Origin: Silene conica
Lineage: Eukaryota > Streptophyta > Magnoliopsida > Caryophyllales > Caryophyllaceae
Assembly: GCA_029255685.2 (NCBI GenBank)
Contig: CM055312.2
Location: 52,610,202 to 52,674,201 of the forward strand
Reading direction: 5' to 3'
Length of the DNA stretch: 64,000 nt
Positions 11,439-22,681 of this stretch are shown one piece after another; position 1 is the first letter of the stretch, and every line of letters begins with the position of its first letter. Below the pieces are notes generated by a model that made no database searches, was not told where the DNA came from, and saw only the letters and a program-made list of their open reading frames with translations. A program made the translations under genes and the position numbers.

Positions 11439-12011
11439 TGTTATTAATACTATTGTTAGTATTAATATTGTTGTTGATATTGTTGGTAGTAAAATTAATA
11501 TTCATATTTGATTATTTTATTTTATCAAAGTTAGTAATAAATTGTTTGGTGGAATAAGTATACTACATTTAGTAAGTGTCAATTATTGGTGTACGGTAAT
11601 TGTTAATGATGTTGGACGATTGTTTAATATATCGATAAGAGATATAATATTGTGACAATTTCTTGTTTAATGATTAACACATGGTTACGGGTTTGTTGTG
11701 GATATATATACTGTGTCAGGAATAAATCAATTATAAGTATGATTAATGAATATTTAGTAGTGTTGTTAGTATGAATAGAAATTGATAGTAAGTATTATTT
11801 ATAGGAGCGGAATTCGAAGTGGGATGTTTCTAGCAGCTGTCCGGTTGTCGTTCTGCAAGTGAGGTAGGGGAAATACGGTGTATATATTAATGATTACTAT
11901 ATTGTTATTTGATGATAACCATGTTTATTTATATTAATATTTGATTGGTATATTGTGATATTTGATTATATATTCTGCGATACGATATGAGGTGATGAGA
12001 AATGGGTCTTG

Positions 12012-12200
12012 TGATCGGTGTGGAGTTTATTTGGCGTTGGATCGGTGCGGAGTTTATTTGGTGTTGGATCGGTGCGGAGTTTATTTGGTGTTGGATCGGT
12101 GCGGAGTTTATTTGGTGTTGGATCGGTGCGGAGTTTATTTGGCGTTGGATCGGTGCGGAGTTAATGGGCCTTGTGATCGGTGCGGAGTAATTGGGCCTTG
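12012..12200 (+). repeat. 27-bp tandem repeat in LARD1 5' LTR, seven units
   Basis: Units begin GATCGGTGCGGAGT and end TTTGGTGTTG or GGGCCTTGT. The same seven-unit array sits in the 3' LTR (about 17920-18110). The 27-bp period is a multiple of three, so it opens several meaningless reading frames. Confidence 0.92.
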
Positions 12201-12613
12201 TGATTCGGAGTGGAGATGATTGCATTCTTATTTATAATAATGTTTGTTTGCTTAACTTTCTTCTACTCAACCTCGTGGTTGACCCTGTGTATTCGTGTGA
12301 CACCTACAATGATCCGGAATGGGGTGTAGATTCTACAGGAAAGAGACAGTTGAGCTAGGAGCTGGGACGGGAATGAGAGATGCGGACTTGGGACCGACTT
12401 AGATCTATATCACTTATAGAGTAGCCGTCAGTTGTACTTTTATTCTCACATGTAGTCCCTGTAACATCAAAGTTTAAATTCTATCGGTTTTATATAAAGT
12501 ACTTTGTATTGTTTTACTTTGCTATTCACTACCTCAGACTTTCCGAGATGGTAACAGCTCTATTTATTCGAGAATGTCTTGCTAAAGGCTCTTGAATAGA
12601 TGGGGGTGTTACA

Positions 12614-15600
12614 AAGTGGTATCAGAGAGAACGATCCTCAGGCCTAAACCAAATGAATAATTATGAACGTAGGAAGAGTCAAATAAAATGAACCCCGAGA
12701 TGAAACTGATAGGAGCCTCAAAAAGGGACGGGATGAGTAGGGGCCCCCTCACACCAAACCTGGGCCCTTTTGGTTCTGTCTCGGGAACCCAATGAGAGTA
12801 ACTGAAGAGTTGGGTAGAATATATATATGTACATATATAGCGACCTTGTTATTTTGTACTAACGTTCTTGCAGGTGAATATTGAGGTAAGTAATATGTGA
12901 GTTATCATTAATGTCGTGTGTTAGAAGGATATGCGAGATATGAAATGTGGATCGAGTTGGATGATTTAATTGATATCCCAAGAGGATGGATGTGTACTTG
13001 TAGAGCAATAGTTAAGAGTGGTGTGACCATATGGTTTCGGTATTTTGAAATGTTCATATGATTATCTGGTATTTAGATAACTATCGTTAGTATATGACTG
13101 ATGTTTAACTCCTTGTAAGGATGAGTAATTCAGTTGATCTCATAATTATACGTTATAGTAATCCATGTCTAGTGATATGCGGAATGTGTTCCCATAAGCC
13201 ATGAGTGTATATAGATATGTGTTGCATATATCGTACTTAAGATTTTATGCCTACTATACGCATTTAAAGTTGATGTGAAGTTCGTAATCAATATGGGACC
13301 TCATTGTAACTTCTAGTTTATATTTCCGTACCTGGATAAGTTATGATTATGCAGTTAGTAGAAACTAATTTCTTTAGATACACATGTATAACAATCAAGT
13401 TATTTAGTTGATCCTACTTTCAGTTTTGAAATCTTTACGTGATCCAGATAACGAGTATCGTGGTAATGAGAAATAAATGTTAATACTGTACAAAGTGATG
13501 TCTATGCTCCAATTATATGTCAACGTGTTTTAGAAAAAGAATGGTTGAGTTTCGAGGTAGCAATCTGAAGTTGTAAGAGAACCAAGTTGTTTTAATAAGT
13601 TTCCTGGATGTTACCTTGTTTGTACAGGATGCCATCTTAAATGTGTTCCATATTTGAGTATGAAAGTTTTATGTATGACAACCTCCTGAGTTGGTGTTAC
13701 AATGTTGTTGGTTTCATATTAATAGGAGTTATATTTTGAGTGAAATAAATCTTTTAGTTGACCGTGGTTAGATTGTAGCTGCACAGTTCCGTTTTGACCC
13801 ATCTTTTTGTAAAAGAAATCATTTAAGACTTGGTTATTGTTTATGCATATTTCCACCTCTAATGTTCAGAATATGCGTTTACGTTTTCAAATGATAGGCC
13901 ATGTAAAATCTTAATGAGTCGTTATGTAGTTGTGATTCTTGCAAGTTGCCTAATATTCTGTTGAATTGCTGTAAAGATCTTGTTCAGACCGAGTGAGTTA
14001 TGGAAATGGTATTAAATAATTCCTTGAGATATGCATTCGATTCTTTCCCTATGATTAGCTAGTCCTTTATATTTTTCTAAAAACTATGATCGCTCGCACG
14101 TTAGCTAAGCTGTTATTTAATTATGGTTTGGTAAGTTGATGCGTAATGTTTAATTATTGAAATCTTGAGATATAAAAGTTTCATATAAAAGTTTAATCAA
14201 ATGTGGTTTATGTGATGTGACCCCGTGATATCCTGATATGACATTAGTAACATGAATAATCGGCGTATGGTATGAGTATGAACCCCCAGTATATGATAGC
14301 GTAACCATGTTTATTTCGTCAAGTTTAATATAGAATTGTTTCAATTATATGTCAAATTTTACGACCTCAAAATAATTATGTGCTACTCGTATGTGATGTC
14401 AAAAGCTTGTTTATCTGAGAGGAGTCTTGTCAGGTGACAGAATGAAATTTAACTGGTCAGTTTATCAGCATGATATAGTAATCTAATAGTTATACGTAAT
14501 TGTGATTTTTTTTTATTTAATGTGAATCTGGTTTATGTTCTTTCGGATGTTGATGGTTTATCACTGTCTGGTTCCTGTGATAATAATCTTTATAACTTTT
14601 CCAATTATATTGTTATACCATACAGAGAATTGCATATTGTTATGTTTAGAATCTGATAACGATGTGTAAGTTATTAATTGTTGACATACGATTTATGGAA
14701 GTATTAACCTTGTGTGAAAATTCCAAGAGTATGTAGGTGTTAACCACTCTGATTCTGTTTTACTGCATACGCGATTCCTACCGATCATAATATTCTTATT
14801 ATTGCTCGAGGTTATATATGTTTGCGTGATGATTGCTACGGTTTCTTACAAGTACTTATTTGGGTTGAAAATTTATAATTGTTCCTTTATTTTGATAGTT
14901 AATAATTTCTATTGATAAGATAATCCTTTTGTTGTGACACGGGTTGAGTTGTGAAAACGGTAAACTTTTGGTACGTGATTAGTTGTGTTATGTTATATAA
15001 TTTTATTTTGGCAGAACTAATTTGGACAAGAGTATGGTAATGTCCTTTTAGCATGAAATTTATTGTTATGAATGATACGATGAGCAAGCGCTAGGGAATT
15101 AATCATGGTACATTGCTAAGTGAGCTAGTAAAGTGTAAGTTCAAAGTTCAGATATTGATGTCAAGGAATCGTTTTGGTCTTTTGGTTGATAAGCTCGAGT
15201 TGTGTTCTGGTAGTATTATTATCATTGTTACCTTTGATTAAGACTTGTGGGTGAGTAGCTTAAAGTTCATACTTTAAGTGTTGTGCACGGTTCTGTGAAC
15301 CTCTGACGATATTGATGTTAATATTGATATTAAAATTGAGATGGAGATTGGTTACTAGTAGCGAGTTATGGGGCCTGTGGGCTGAGTTATGATTATGGTC
15401 CGGAGTGACCATGGTTATTGAGTCATGTTTATATGAATTTGGAATCGATATTGAGATGGGAGTATTGTTTTGGAGGTATCGTTTTTTTTTTAAGTTAAAT
15501 ACTAGTTCACTCACCCCTTGTCTTTGGTCTTAGGTTCGATGATGAGATTACGATACTTGGTTACTTGGAGTATGATTTTTTTTTTTGAGATAAAGTAATG

Positions 15601-15979
15601 AGTAGGACGGAGTAATGAGTTGGGGATGTTATAATGAGGTTACGAGGACGTAACCGTGTTTTAAGGAGGATAGGATTGTAAAATCTTAATGATTTTATGA
15701 TATGGCTAGTTGTTAATGACATGGCTAATTTGTCTGTGGTGATTGCTTACATATACTCGATAATCTTGATTACTTCTGTTATGCCTTTATTGTGTATCTG
15801 TAAACCTAGTTTTGTGTCAAACTTTGAGGACAAAGTTTTTGTAACAAGGGTAGAATGCAACATCTCGCGTTTTGAAATCTATATAAGTACTACTGGGGTT
15901 TGTTTCATGTTGTTATGTGTTTTGTTACCATTATGGGATGGTGAACTTCGGGACGAAGTTCATTCTAAGGGGGAAAGAC
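12614..15979 (+). other. LARD1 internal region, no coding capacity
   Basis: It begins with the tRNA-Met primer-binding site. The rest is AT-rich, with stop codons in all frames and nothing recognisable as gag or pol. Patches are shared with the LARD2 interior, for example GTAATCCATGT...AGTGATATGCGGAATG at about 13150-13190 and 51130-51160, showing common descent. Near the 3' end are two inverted repeats: AAACTTTG-AGGA-CAAAGTTT (about 15818-15837) and GAACTTCGGGACGAAGTTC (15943-15961). The second lies immediately upstream of the polypurine tract. Confidence 0.85.
15943..15961 (+). promoter_or_regulatory. Perfect hairpin upstream of the LARD1 polypurine tract
   Basis: GAACTTCG-GGA-CGAAGTTC is an 8-bp perfect stem with a 3-nt loop. 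Identical copies lie at 53958-53976 and 62754-62772, each a few bases before the purine tract and the LTR start. A comparable pre-PPT sequence is known in plant Ty3/Gypsy elements. Conservation across three diverged elements argues for a role in plus-strand priming or RNA structure. Confidence 0.75.
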
Positions 15980-17261
15980 TGTAATAACCCGTATTATTAT
16001 TATTAAATATAATAATTTTATGGGTAGATGATATAATTATTTATAATTGCTCGTTCAACAAGCTAGTGTACACTCGTTTTATGTTAAGCGTTTTGGACTT
16101 CGGTGGGTTTCGAAATGGGAACCTAGCCATCAAATGATAATAATAGTAGTGTGGTGTTGGTGAGGCTCGAACCTAGGACCTGTGCCAGCATGGCCATGGG
16201 CCTCGTTTTGTAAGCAAAACTATAGGCCACGTTGGTGTTTTCCTCAAACAACTATAAACCCTACCTACTGCCGTCACTTTTGAACACAATTCCTAAAACC
16301 TAGACTACCCTAATCTGCATTCCAACACCACACATCCGCAGCCGCCACAGCAGAGAGTGATTAGGAGGTTCTCACGGTGGTCTTAAGGTGGTCTAAGGGT
16401 GGTCGAAACACTTGAGAAGGAGGTAAGTCAGCACGTCGTTCTTTCATAATGTTCTGTCTGCGTCTTTTCTATCTATTAGTTTAAGTCGTGTCTTTGTGTT
16501 TTGTGGCTGACTCTCGTACAATAATGAACTATGGGGTTTGGGAGTCGTGTCTAACCACAGTCGTACCTTCATCATCCACCGAAGAACACCAGGCAGGGCT
16601 GTTTTCTGCCGCCTCTCATAGGAATTCCGTCAAACACCTTAAGTAGGGTCTGGGTGTATACGTTTTAATATTGGTTTAGATGCTTTCTCTGTGCACGTGG
16701 TTGGTGGTTGTGGACTGGTGGTGGTCTGGGGAGTGCTGTGGTGGTGGTCACGGTGGGTATAACCGGTGGGGTAGGTGTCTAAGGGGGTGTTTGTTGTCCT
16801 AAGTAGTCACGGTTTTAGTTTGGTGTGTAAGGGCAGGGGTGTTGAAGGTGGTACCACCGTCGACTCGGGGGAGGTCGACACGGTGGTACCACTGCCGCGC
16901 ATGGGTTCTGTGTCAGGGGTGGAATAGGTGGTGGTTTTCAGGCGATGCTAGGGCCGCTGGAAGGTGTCGACAGTGGGGGTCTGTCCATACGAATTCTATC
17001 GGTTCAGGTGGGAACCAGGCCTGGTTAGGCTCTGGTCCGTTCCATTGGTGAGTGTCGAGGGTTGGGTAGGAGTGTCGGTGGTAGCAGGTGGTTGGGAGAC
17101 TGGTGTACGGTGGTTGTCGGTGGTGGTAGTGGTGTTATGTGGTGGTATAGGGGGCTGTTTTCGAGCGCGCGAGTATTGTCGAAGTAGAGGTGTTAGTCCT
17201 TCGCGGTATTGTCGTTGTTTCAACATGAATCACGCCACTTTCTTTATCATTTTATTATTAA

Positions 17262-17312
<51 letters not shown>

Positions 17313-18522
17313 GATAGTATTGCTATTAGTGGTATTTTATTATTTATGGGTTGTTATTAATACTATTGTTAGTATTAATATTGTTGTTGATATTGTTGGT
17401 AGTAAAATTAATATTCATATTTGATTATTTTATTTTATCAAAGTTAGTAATAAATTGTTTGGTGGAATAAGTATACTACATTTAGTAAGTGTCAATTATT
17501 GGTGTACGGTAATTGTTAATGATGTTGGACGATTGTTTAATATATCGATAAGAGATATAATATTGTGACAATTGCTTGTTTAATGATTAACACATGGGTA
17601 CGGGTTGTGGATATATATACTGTGTCAGGAATAAATCAATTATAAGTATGATGAATGAAGATTTAGTAGTGTTGTTAGTATGAATAGAAATTGATAGTAA
17701 GTATTATTTATAGGAGCGGAATTCGAAGTGGGATGTTTCTAGCAGCTGTCCGGTTGTCGTTCTGCAAGTGAGGTAGGGGAAATACGGTGTATATAATAAT
17801 GATTACTCTGTTGTTATTTGATGATAACCATGTTTATTTATATTAATATTTGATTGGTATATTGTGATATTTGATTATATATTCTGCGATACGATATGAG
17901 GTGATGAGAAATGGGTCTTGTGATCGGTGCGGAGTTCATTTGGCGTTGGATCGGTGCGGAGTTTATTTGTTGTTTGATCGGTGCGGAGTTTATTTGGTGT
18001 TGGATCGGTGCGGAGTTTATTTGGTGTTGGATCGGTGCGGAGTTTATTTGGCGTTGGATCGGTGCGGAGTTAATGGGCCTTGTGATTGGTGCGGAGTAAT
18101 TGGGCCTTGTGATTCGGAGTGGAGATGATTGAATTCTTATTTATAATAATGTTTGTTTGCTTACCTTTCTTCTACTCAACCTCGTGGTTGACCCTGTGTA
18201 TTCGTGTGACACCTACAATGATCCGGAATGGGGAGTAGATTCTACAGGAAAGAGACAGTTGAGCTAGGAGCTGGGACGGGAATGAGAGATGCGGACTTGG
18301 GACCGACTTAGATCTATATCACTTATAGAGTAGCCGTCAGTTGTACTTCTATTCTCACATGTAGTCCATGTAACATCAAAGTTTAAATTCTATCGGTTTT
18401 ATATAAAGTACTTTGTATTGTTTTACTTTGCTATTCACTACCTCGGACTTTCCGAGATGGTAACAGCTCTATTTATTCGAGAATGTCTTGCTAAAGTCTC
18501 TTGAATAGATGGGAGTGTTACA
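15980..18522 (+). repeat. LARD1 3' LTR
   Basis: A 2543-bp LTR starting TGTAATAACCCG and ending GGTGTTACA, followed by target duplication ATGTC (18523-18527). It contains an (ATT)n run longer than in the 5' LTR (about 17262-17311), the 27-bp array (17920-18110), a TATA box at 18400-18409 and a perfect CTCGGA-CTT-TCCGAG hairpin at 18442-18456. It shows the empty site for the LINE fragment in the 5' LTR. Confidence 0.92.
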
Positions 18523-18527
18523 ATGTC

Positions 18528-18691
18528 CTTCCAGTTTCACAGAATAAGCTGTTAGTTTCACAATGTAAACTTCTAGTTTCACAGAATAAGGTTATTGTTT
18601 CACAAGTTAAGCATCTAGTTTCACAGTTTCACAGTTTCACAATATGTGCTTCCTGTTTCACAGAATAAGCATGTAGTTTCACAAGTTAAGC
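18528..18691 (+). repeat. Right remainder of the ULP intron, 21-bp motif block
   Basis: It continues the TTTCACAG array interrupted at 8205. Units such as TAGTTTCACAGAATAAGC follow at about 21-bp steps. The LINE inserted at its right end, with the target site TTCTAATTTCACAGTTT falling inside a motif copy. Confidence 0.85.
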
Positions 18692-18918
18692 TTCTAATTT
18701 CACAGTTTTTTTTTTTTTGGTAAAAGTGAGTATATAATATATATCAGAAACCGTATCAAGATATACAAGATGGTAGGGGTTCGAAACCCTCTAGGAGCAA
18801 TTAACCAGACATGCAAAACAAAAATAGAATGACTAATCCTTAGCCATTCTAATTAAAGCCAAAAACAATCAGATAAGGAGAGCCAAAAACAAACGACAAA
18901 ACACTTCATCCTCTTCAA

Positions 18919-21664
18919 TCAAAAACCCAGCATTTCTCGCCAGCTTGTAAATTCCAGATCTCTTCCTGCCTCAATTTTCATTTTCACACGCTTCCTAGCA
19001 GAAAACTCAACTGTTATTGCTACTCGTTCTGGTCTCAGGAGGCTCATATCAGTACGAGCTTTGTTTCTCTGGTACCATATGTTGTATCGGAAATCCGCCA
19101 CAATCATAGTGAGAGTTTGCCATTTCAGAGTGGACGATTTGGTTCTTAAGAGTTCAGGGATGCTAGGCAACGGGATACCTAGCCAATCTGCTATGGCCTC
19201 CTTTACCCTGTAGGTATAGTCACACCCATTGAAAAGATGATCGATTGTTTCTGGGAGGACACCACAGAGGCAACAGAAATCATCAGAGCAGTAACCATGT
19301 GCATGAAGTTTGACCTTGGTATTTAGACCCTCTTGCATAATAAGCCAAGAATTGATGGAATGCTTTGGCCAGTTCATCTTATTCCAGATTAAAGGAACCC
19401 ATTCAGGAGGAGTAGCTGAGTTGGTGAGCCATTCATACCCTTGCTTGATTGTATATTCAGTTTGCCCTTGATTCCACCTATCATTAGAATAGCCTTGCTT
19501 TAATTTTTCTTTGATTTTGCAGATGCTCTTCCAAGTCCAGGGAGCATCTATAGGAGGAGAGTAGGTATGCCAGTCCTTATTTTTCAAATAAATGTTACTG
19601 ATCCATTTAATCCATAGTCTGTCAGATTTTGTATAAATCCAGTTGACTAGTTTTCCTACCATGGCCATGTTCCATTGTTCTGCTCGTTTAATACCCAAAC
19701 CACCCTCAGTTTTGGGTAGAGTAACTCTTTCCCAGGCTACCAAAGGTACTCTAAAGTAGTCTGCAGAGCCTCCCCAAAGAAAGTTCCTGCAAATCCCTTC
19801 TATTCTTCTGATAATCCCAGTAGGTATCACAAACATGGACCCCCAGTAATTATATAGAGTATTGAGTACTGAATTAATCAGTACTAATTTGCCTGCATAG
19901 GAGAGTTTTTTTGCCCCAATTCCTCTGATTCTGGCCACCATTTTTTCAGTGAGACTCTTGCAATCCTGTTTGCTTATTTTGCCTGGTTGGATAGGGACCC
20001 CTAGATATTTGAAGGGGAAAGAACCTTCCTTGAACCCTGTGACACTTAGGATGTCTATTTTCAATCCCTCATTCATGCCATTGAAAAAGATTTCTGACTT
20101 GTCAGTATTCAGCCTAAGCCCTGAGACTTTTGTGAAAGAAGAAAAGGCTCTCATAAGTAGCAATATTGAGGCAGCATCACCCTTACTAAACATAAGTAAA
20201 TCATCGGCAAACATTAGATGAGTGAGCTTTATTTGCTTGCACAGTGGATGGTAGTGAAAAGGCCATCTGGCAGTAGCATAGGCAATAAGTCTTGATAAGT
20301 AGTCCATGCACATAGTAAATATCAAAGGTGATATGGGATCCCCTTGTCTCAGGCCTCGTTGCCCTTTAAAATAACCAAAGCTCTCTCCATTTAGGACTAG
20401 GCTGTATGAGGGTGATTTGATACAGGCCATTACAAGGGTAATGAAATGGCTAGGGAATTGGAAAGCATGGAACAATTGCTCAACAAACTCCCATTCGACT
20501 GTATCATATGCTTTTTGTAAATCGATCTTAAACAAGCATCTGGGGGAGGCACTTTGTCTACTATACATGTGAATAAGGTCTTGGCAAATAAGAACATTTT
20601 CTAGGATGGACCTCCCTTTAATAAAGGCTCCCTGATTCTCATGAATGATGTCTGGGAGGATTAAAGTCAGCCTATTACATAGTAGTTTTGAGATCACCTT
20701 ATAAATCATATTGCAGCAAGCAATGGGCCTGAAATGTTTGACAGTAGTAGGTCTATCACCTTTAGGAATAAGGGTGATGTTGGTGGCATTGATTTGCTGC
20801 AAAAGTTGGCCAGATTGGAAAAATTCTGCTATAGCCTCATAGACATCCATGCCTATAATGTCCCAAGCATCCCTAAAGAAGCCACTAGAGTAGCCATCAG
20901 GGCCAGGGGCCTTGTCAATAGGAATAGAGAACACCACAGCCTTCACTTCATCATAAGTTATATTGGTAGAAAGGAAACTGAGATGTTCATTAGTACATTT
21001 GTTGCCATATGCCATGACATCAGTTCTTACCACCTCTGTAGCCTGTTTGCTCCCCAATAAATCAGAGTAATAATCAAGAAAGGCAGTCTGGATGCTCTCT
21101 CCAGTACTGCACAATCTGCCCATCTGGTCTTGTATCTGAATAACCTTGTTTCTTATATTTCTTTTCCTGATAGCATTATGAAAATAGGCTGAATTAATAT
21201 CCCCTTCTTCTAACCATTGAATTTTAGCTTTTTGTTGAAGAAAACTATTCCTTGCTTTGGTAAGGGACTTGAGTGCTGAATTTAGCTGAAATTCCTCCTG
21301 AATAAGTTGAGCATTATGAACATCTTCAGCTATCAATTTCTGAATGTCTGATAAAGCTATAGCAGTCTGATCGGTTTGATTTTCAATATCAGAAAAACCA
21401 GTTCTATTCAATTCCTTAAGCTTACTTTTAAGAGCTTTGAGTTTGTGAACTGTGCAGAACATTTTGGAGCCCACAAACTGATGATCCCAGCCCTCTTTCA
21501 CTATGGTGAGGAACTCAGGAGCACCACTCCACATATTGAAGTACTTGAAACTTTTTGGCTTTTGAGTAGGAAAGTGTTTGTTGCTGATGACACAAGGAGT
21601 GTGATCCAATAGCCCTTCTGGATGAAAATGGCCCACCATCTCAGGAAATTGAGTAGTCCAGGTA
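18919..21664 (-). pseudogene. LINE ORF2, 3' part: reverse transcriptase and zf-RVT
   Basis: A long open frame of about 915 LINE codons follows the Copia insertion. It carries the rest of the endonuclease-RT linker, the RT start (LIPKGDRPTTVKHFRPIACC), GAFIKGRSILEN, FKIDLQKAYDTVEWEF, RGLRQGDPISPL, the catalytic LMFADDLLMFSKGD and a C-terminal zf-RVT segment (CCLCGVLPETIDHLFNGC). No RNase H domain is seen. The first few codons of the ORF beyond 21664 come from the Copia LTR. The frame is continuous with the endonuclease part at 30310-30926 once the insertion and one TSD copy are set aside, so the LINE was open here when Copia 2 landed. Confidence 0.92.
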
Positions 21665-21669
21665 TGATT

Positions 21670-22667
21670 TGTTGGGGCTGGTGTCCTTGACAATTAAGTA
21701 CAATGACTTTTTAAATCTCTTTAAGGATCACAAGGGCATACTTCTGTATTATTACCAGTTGATCCACGTTTATCAATAACGGTTGGCTTGCTAGATAAGT
21801 TTGACGTTATTGTCATACGGATGGCGGTGGTCAACTGGTCCCTATACGTCACACCTATAGGACACGTTTGAGAGATGTGAAGGTATGAAAATACAGTCAC
21901 ATTTTGCCGGATATGACTAAACGGTTAGTCAGAGGTATTGACTATTAAATTAGTCAATAAGATGTTGAGATTATTATTTAATACGGATTAAATAATTTTA
22001 GCTAATGCGGATTACATGTTTAATTCGTAAATTAAATATAAACAGTTATATATTTAATTATATATTGTATTCGCGAATTAATATAAACAGTTATATTAAT
22101 TTAGGTAATTATACAATATCGTATTTTATCAGACCATTATTAATATATCGACTGTATTAATAACTGATAACATGTTACGATTTATAAATTAAACCCGCGA
22201 ATAAATAATAGCTAATTGGGTCGAATCACGCATTGGAATAAGGTAAGAGTGGAAAGCCCACTCCTACCCTATGTCCAATTTCGGCCGGCCATGTGTAGTA
22301 TATAAGGAGAGTCCTTCTCCTTATATCAACTACTCTTGGTGCACTGTTAAATTATCTCAAGGTAAAATTAGGGTTTTGAGACATTCTTTTCCCAAAACCT
22401 CAGATCTCACATCTAAAACTCAATAGCTCTCCCTATATTGCAAGGCAATTGGAGAGGATTTCTAGCACACGCGGCCACGTCTCAAACTAAGTCTTGGGTG
22501 CAAGTTATAGGAGGGAATTTGCATTAATTCCTGTTCTTAGGCCTTTTGCACGAGGACTAAAGGTTGTACTTCTTTTCTCATGTTTTTAATCTTATGACGA
22601 TATTCACAATTGCATATTTCATTATAATCCTGTAATTTTAGGGTGAATACGCGTTTTATTCCCCACA
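21670..22667 (+). repeat. Copia 2 5' LTR
   Basis: Begins TGTTGGGGCTGG and ends TTATTCCCCACA, 998 bp. A candidate promoter region is the GTATATAAGGAGAG stretch near 22309, with a TATA-like TATATAAG. The sequence from about 22430 to the end resembles the R/U5 end of other Copia LTRs, preceding the ACAAGTGGTATCAGAGC primer site. Confidence 0.93.
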
Positions 22668-22681
22668 AGTGGTATCAGAGC
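22665..22681 (+). other. Primer-binding site of Copia 2 (tRNA-iMet)
   Basis: ACAAGTGGTATCAGAGC lies right at the LTR end. TGGTATCAGAGC is complementary to the 3' end of plant initiator tRNA-Met, the standard primer for minus-strand synthesis in this group. Confidence 0.9.

Larger units (their letters stand above)
8211..12613 (+). repeat. LARD1 5' LTR (interrupted by a LINE fragment)
   Basis: It matches 15980-18522 closely, apart from a few substitutions, microsatellite length changes and the 1.9-kb LINE insertion at 9578-11438. Within it are a G-rich TGG/GGT stretch (about 8930-9440), an (ATT)n run (about 9485-9525), seven tandem 27-bp units (12012-12200), a TATA box TATATAAAGT at 12491-12500 and a short hairpin CTCAGA-CTT-TCCGAG near 12533. 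The order of TATA box, hairpin and LTR end suggests that R/U5 lie in the last 100 bp. Confidence 0.88.
8211..18522 (+). mobile_element. LARD1: non-coding LTR retrotransposon, full length, TSD ATGTC
   Basis: Terminal repeats at 8211-12613 (2.5 kb plus an inserted LINE) and 15980-18522 flank about 3.4 kb with no protein-coding capacity. The 5-bp target duplication ATGTC is present at 8206-8210 and 18523-18527. A tRNA-Met primer site (GTGGTATCAGAG) follows the 5' LTR at about 12616, and a polypurine tract (AAGGGGGAAAGAC) ends at 15979. LTRs begin TGTAATAACCCG and end GGTGTTACA. Its structure fits a large retrotransposon derivative (LARD) that needs a partner's proteins. The pre-PPT hairpin and LTR ends resemble plant Ty3/Gypsy chromoviruses, so a Gypsy partner is likely (inference). 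It shares patches of leader and LTR sequence with LARD2. Confidence 0.92.

Noticed and set aside
11929..12225. Repetitive open frames on both strands over the 27-bp array (also 17871-18128)
   Set aside because: The period is a multiple of three and lies in an LTR; no start context, domain or conservation beyond the repeat.
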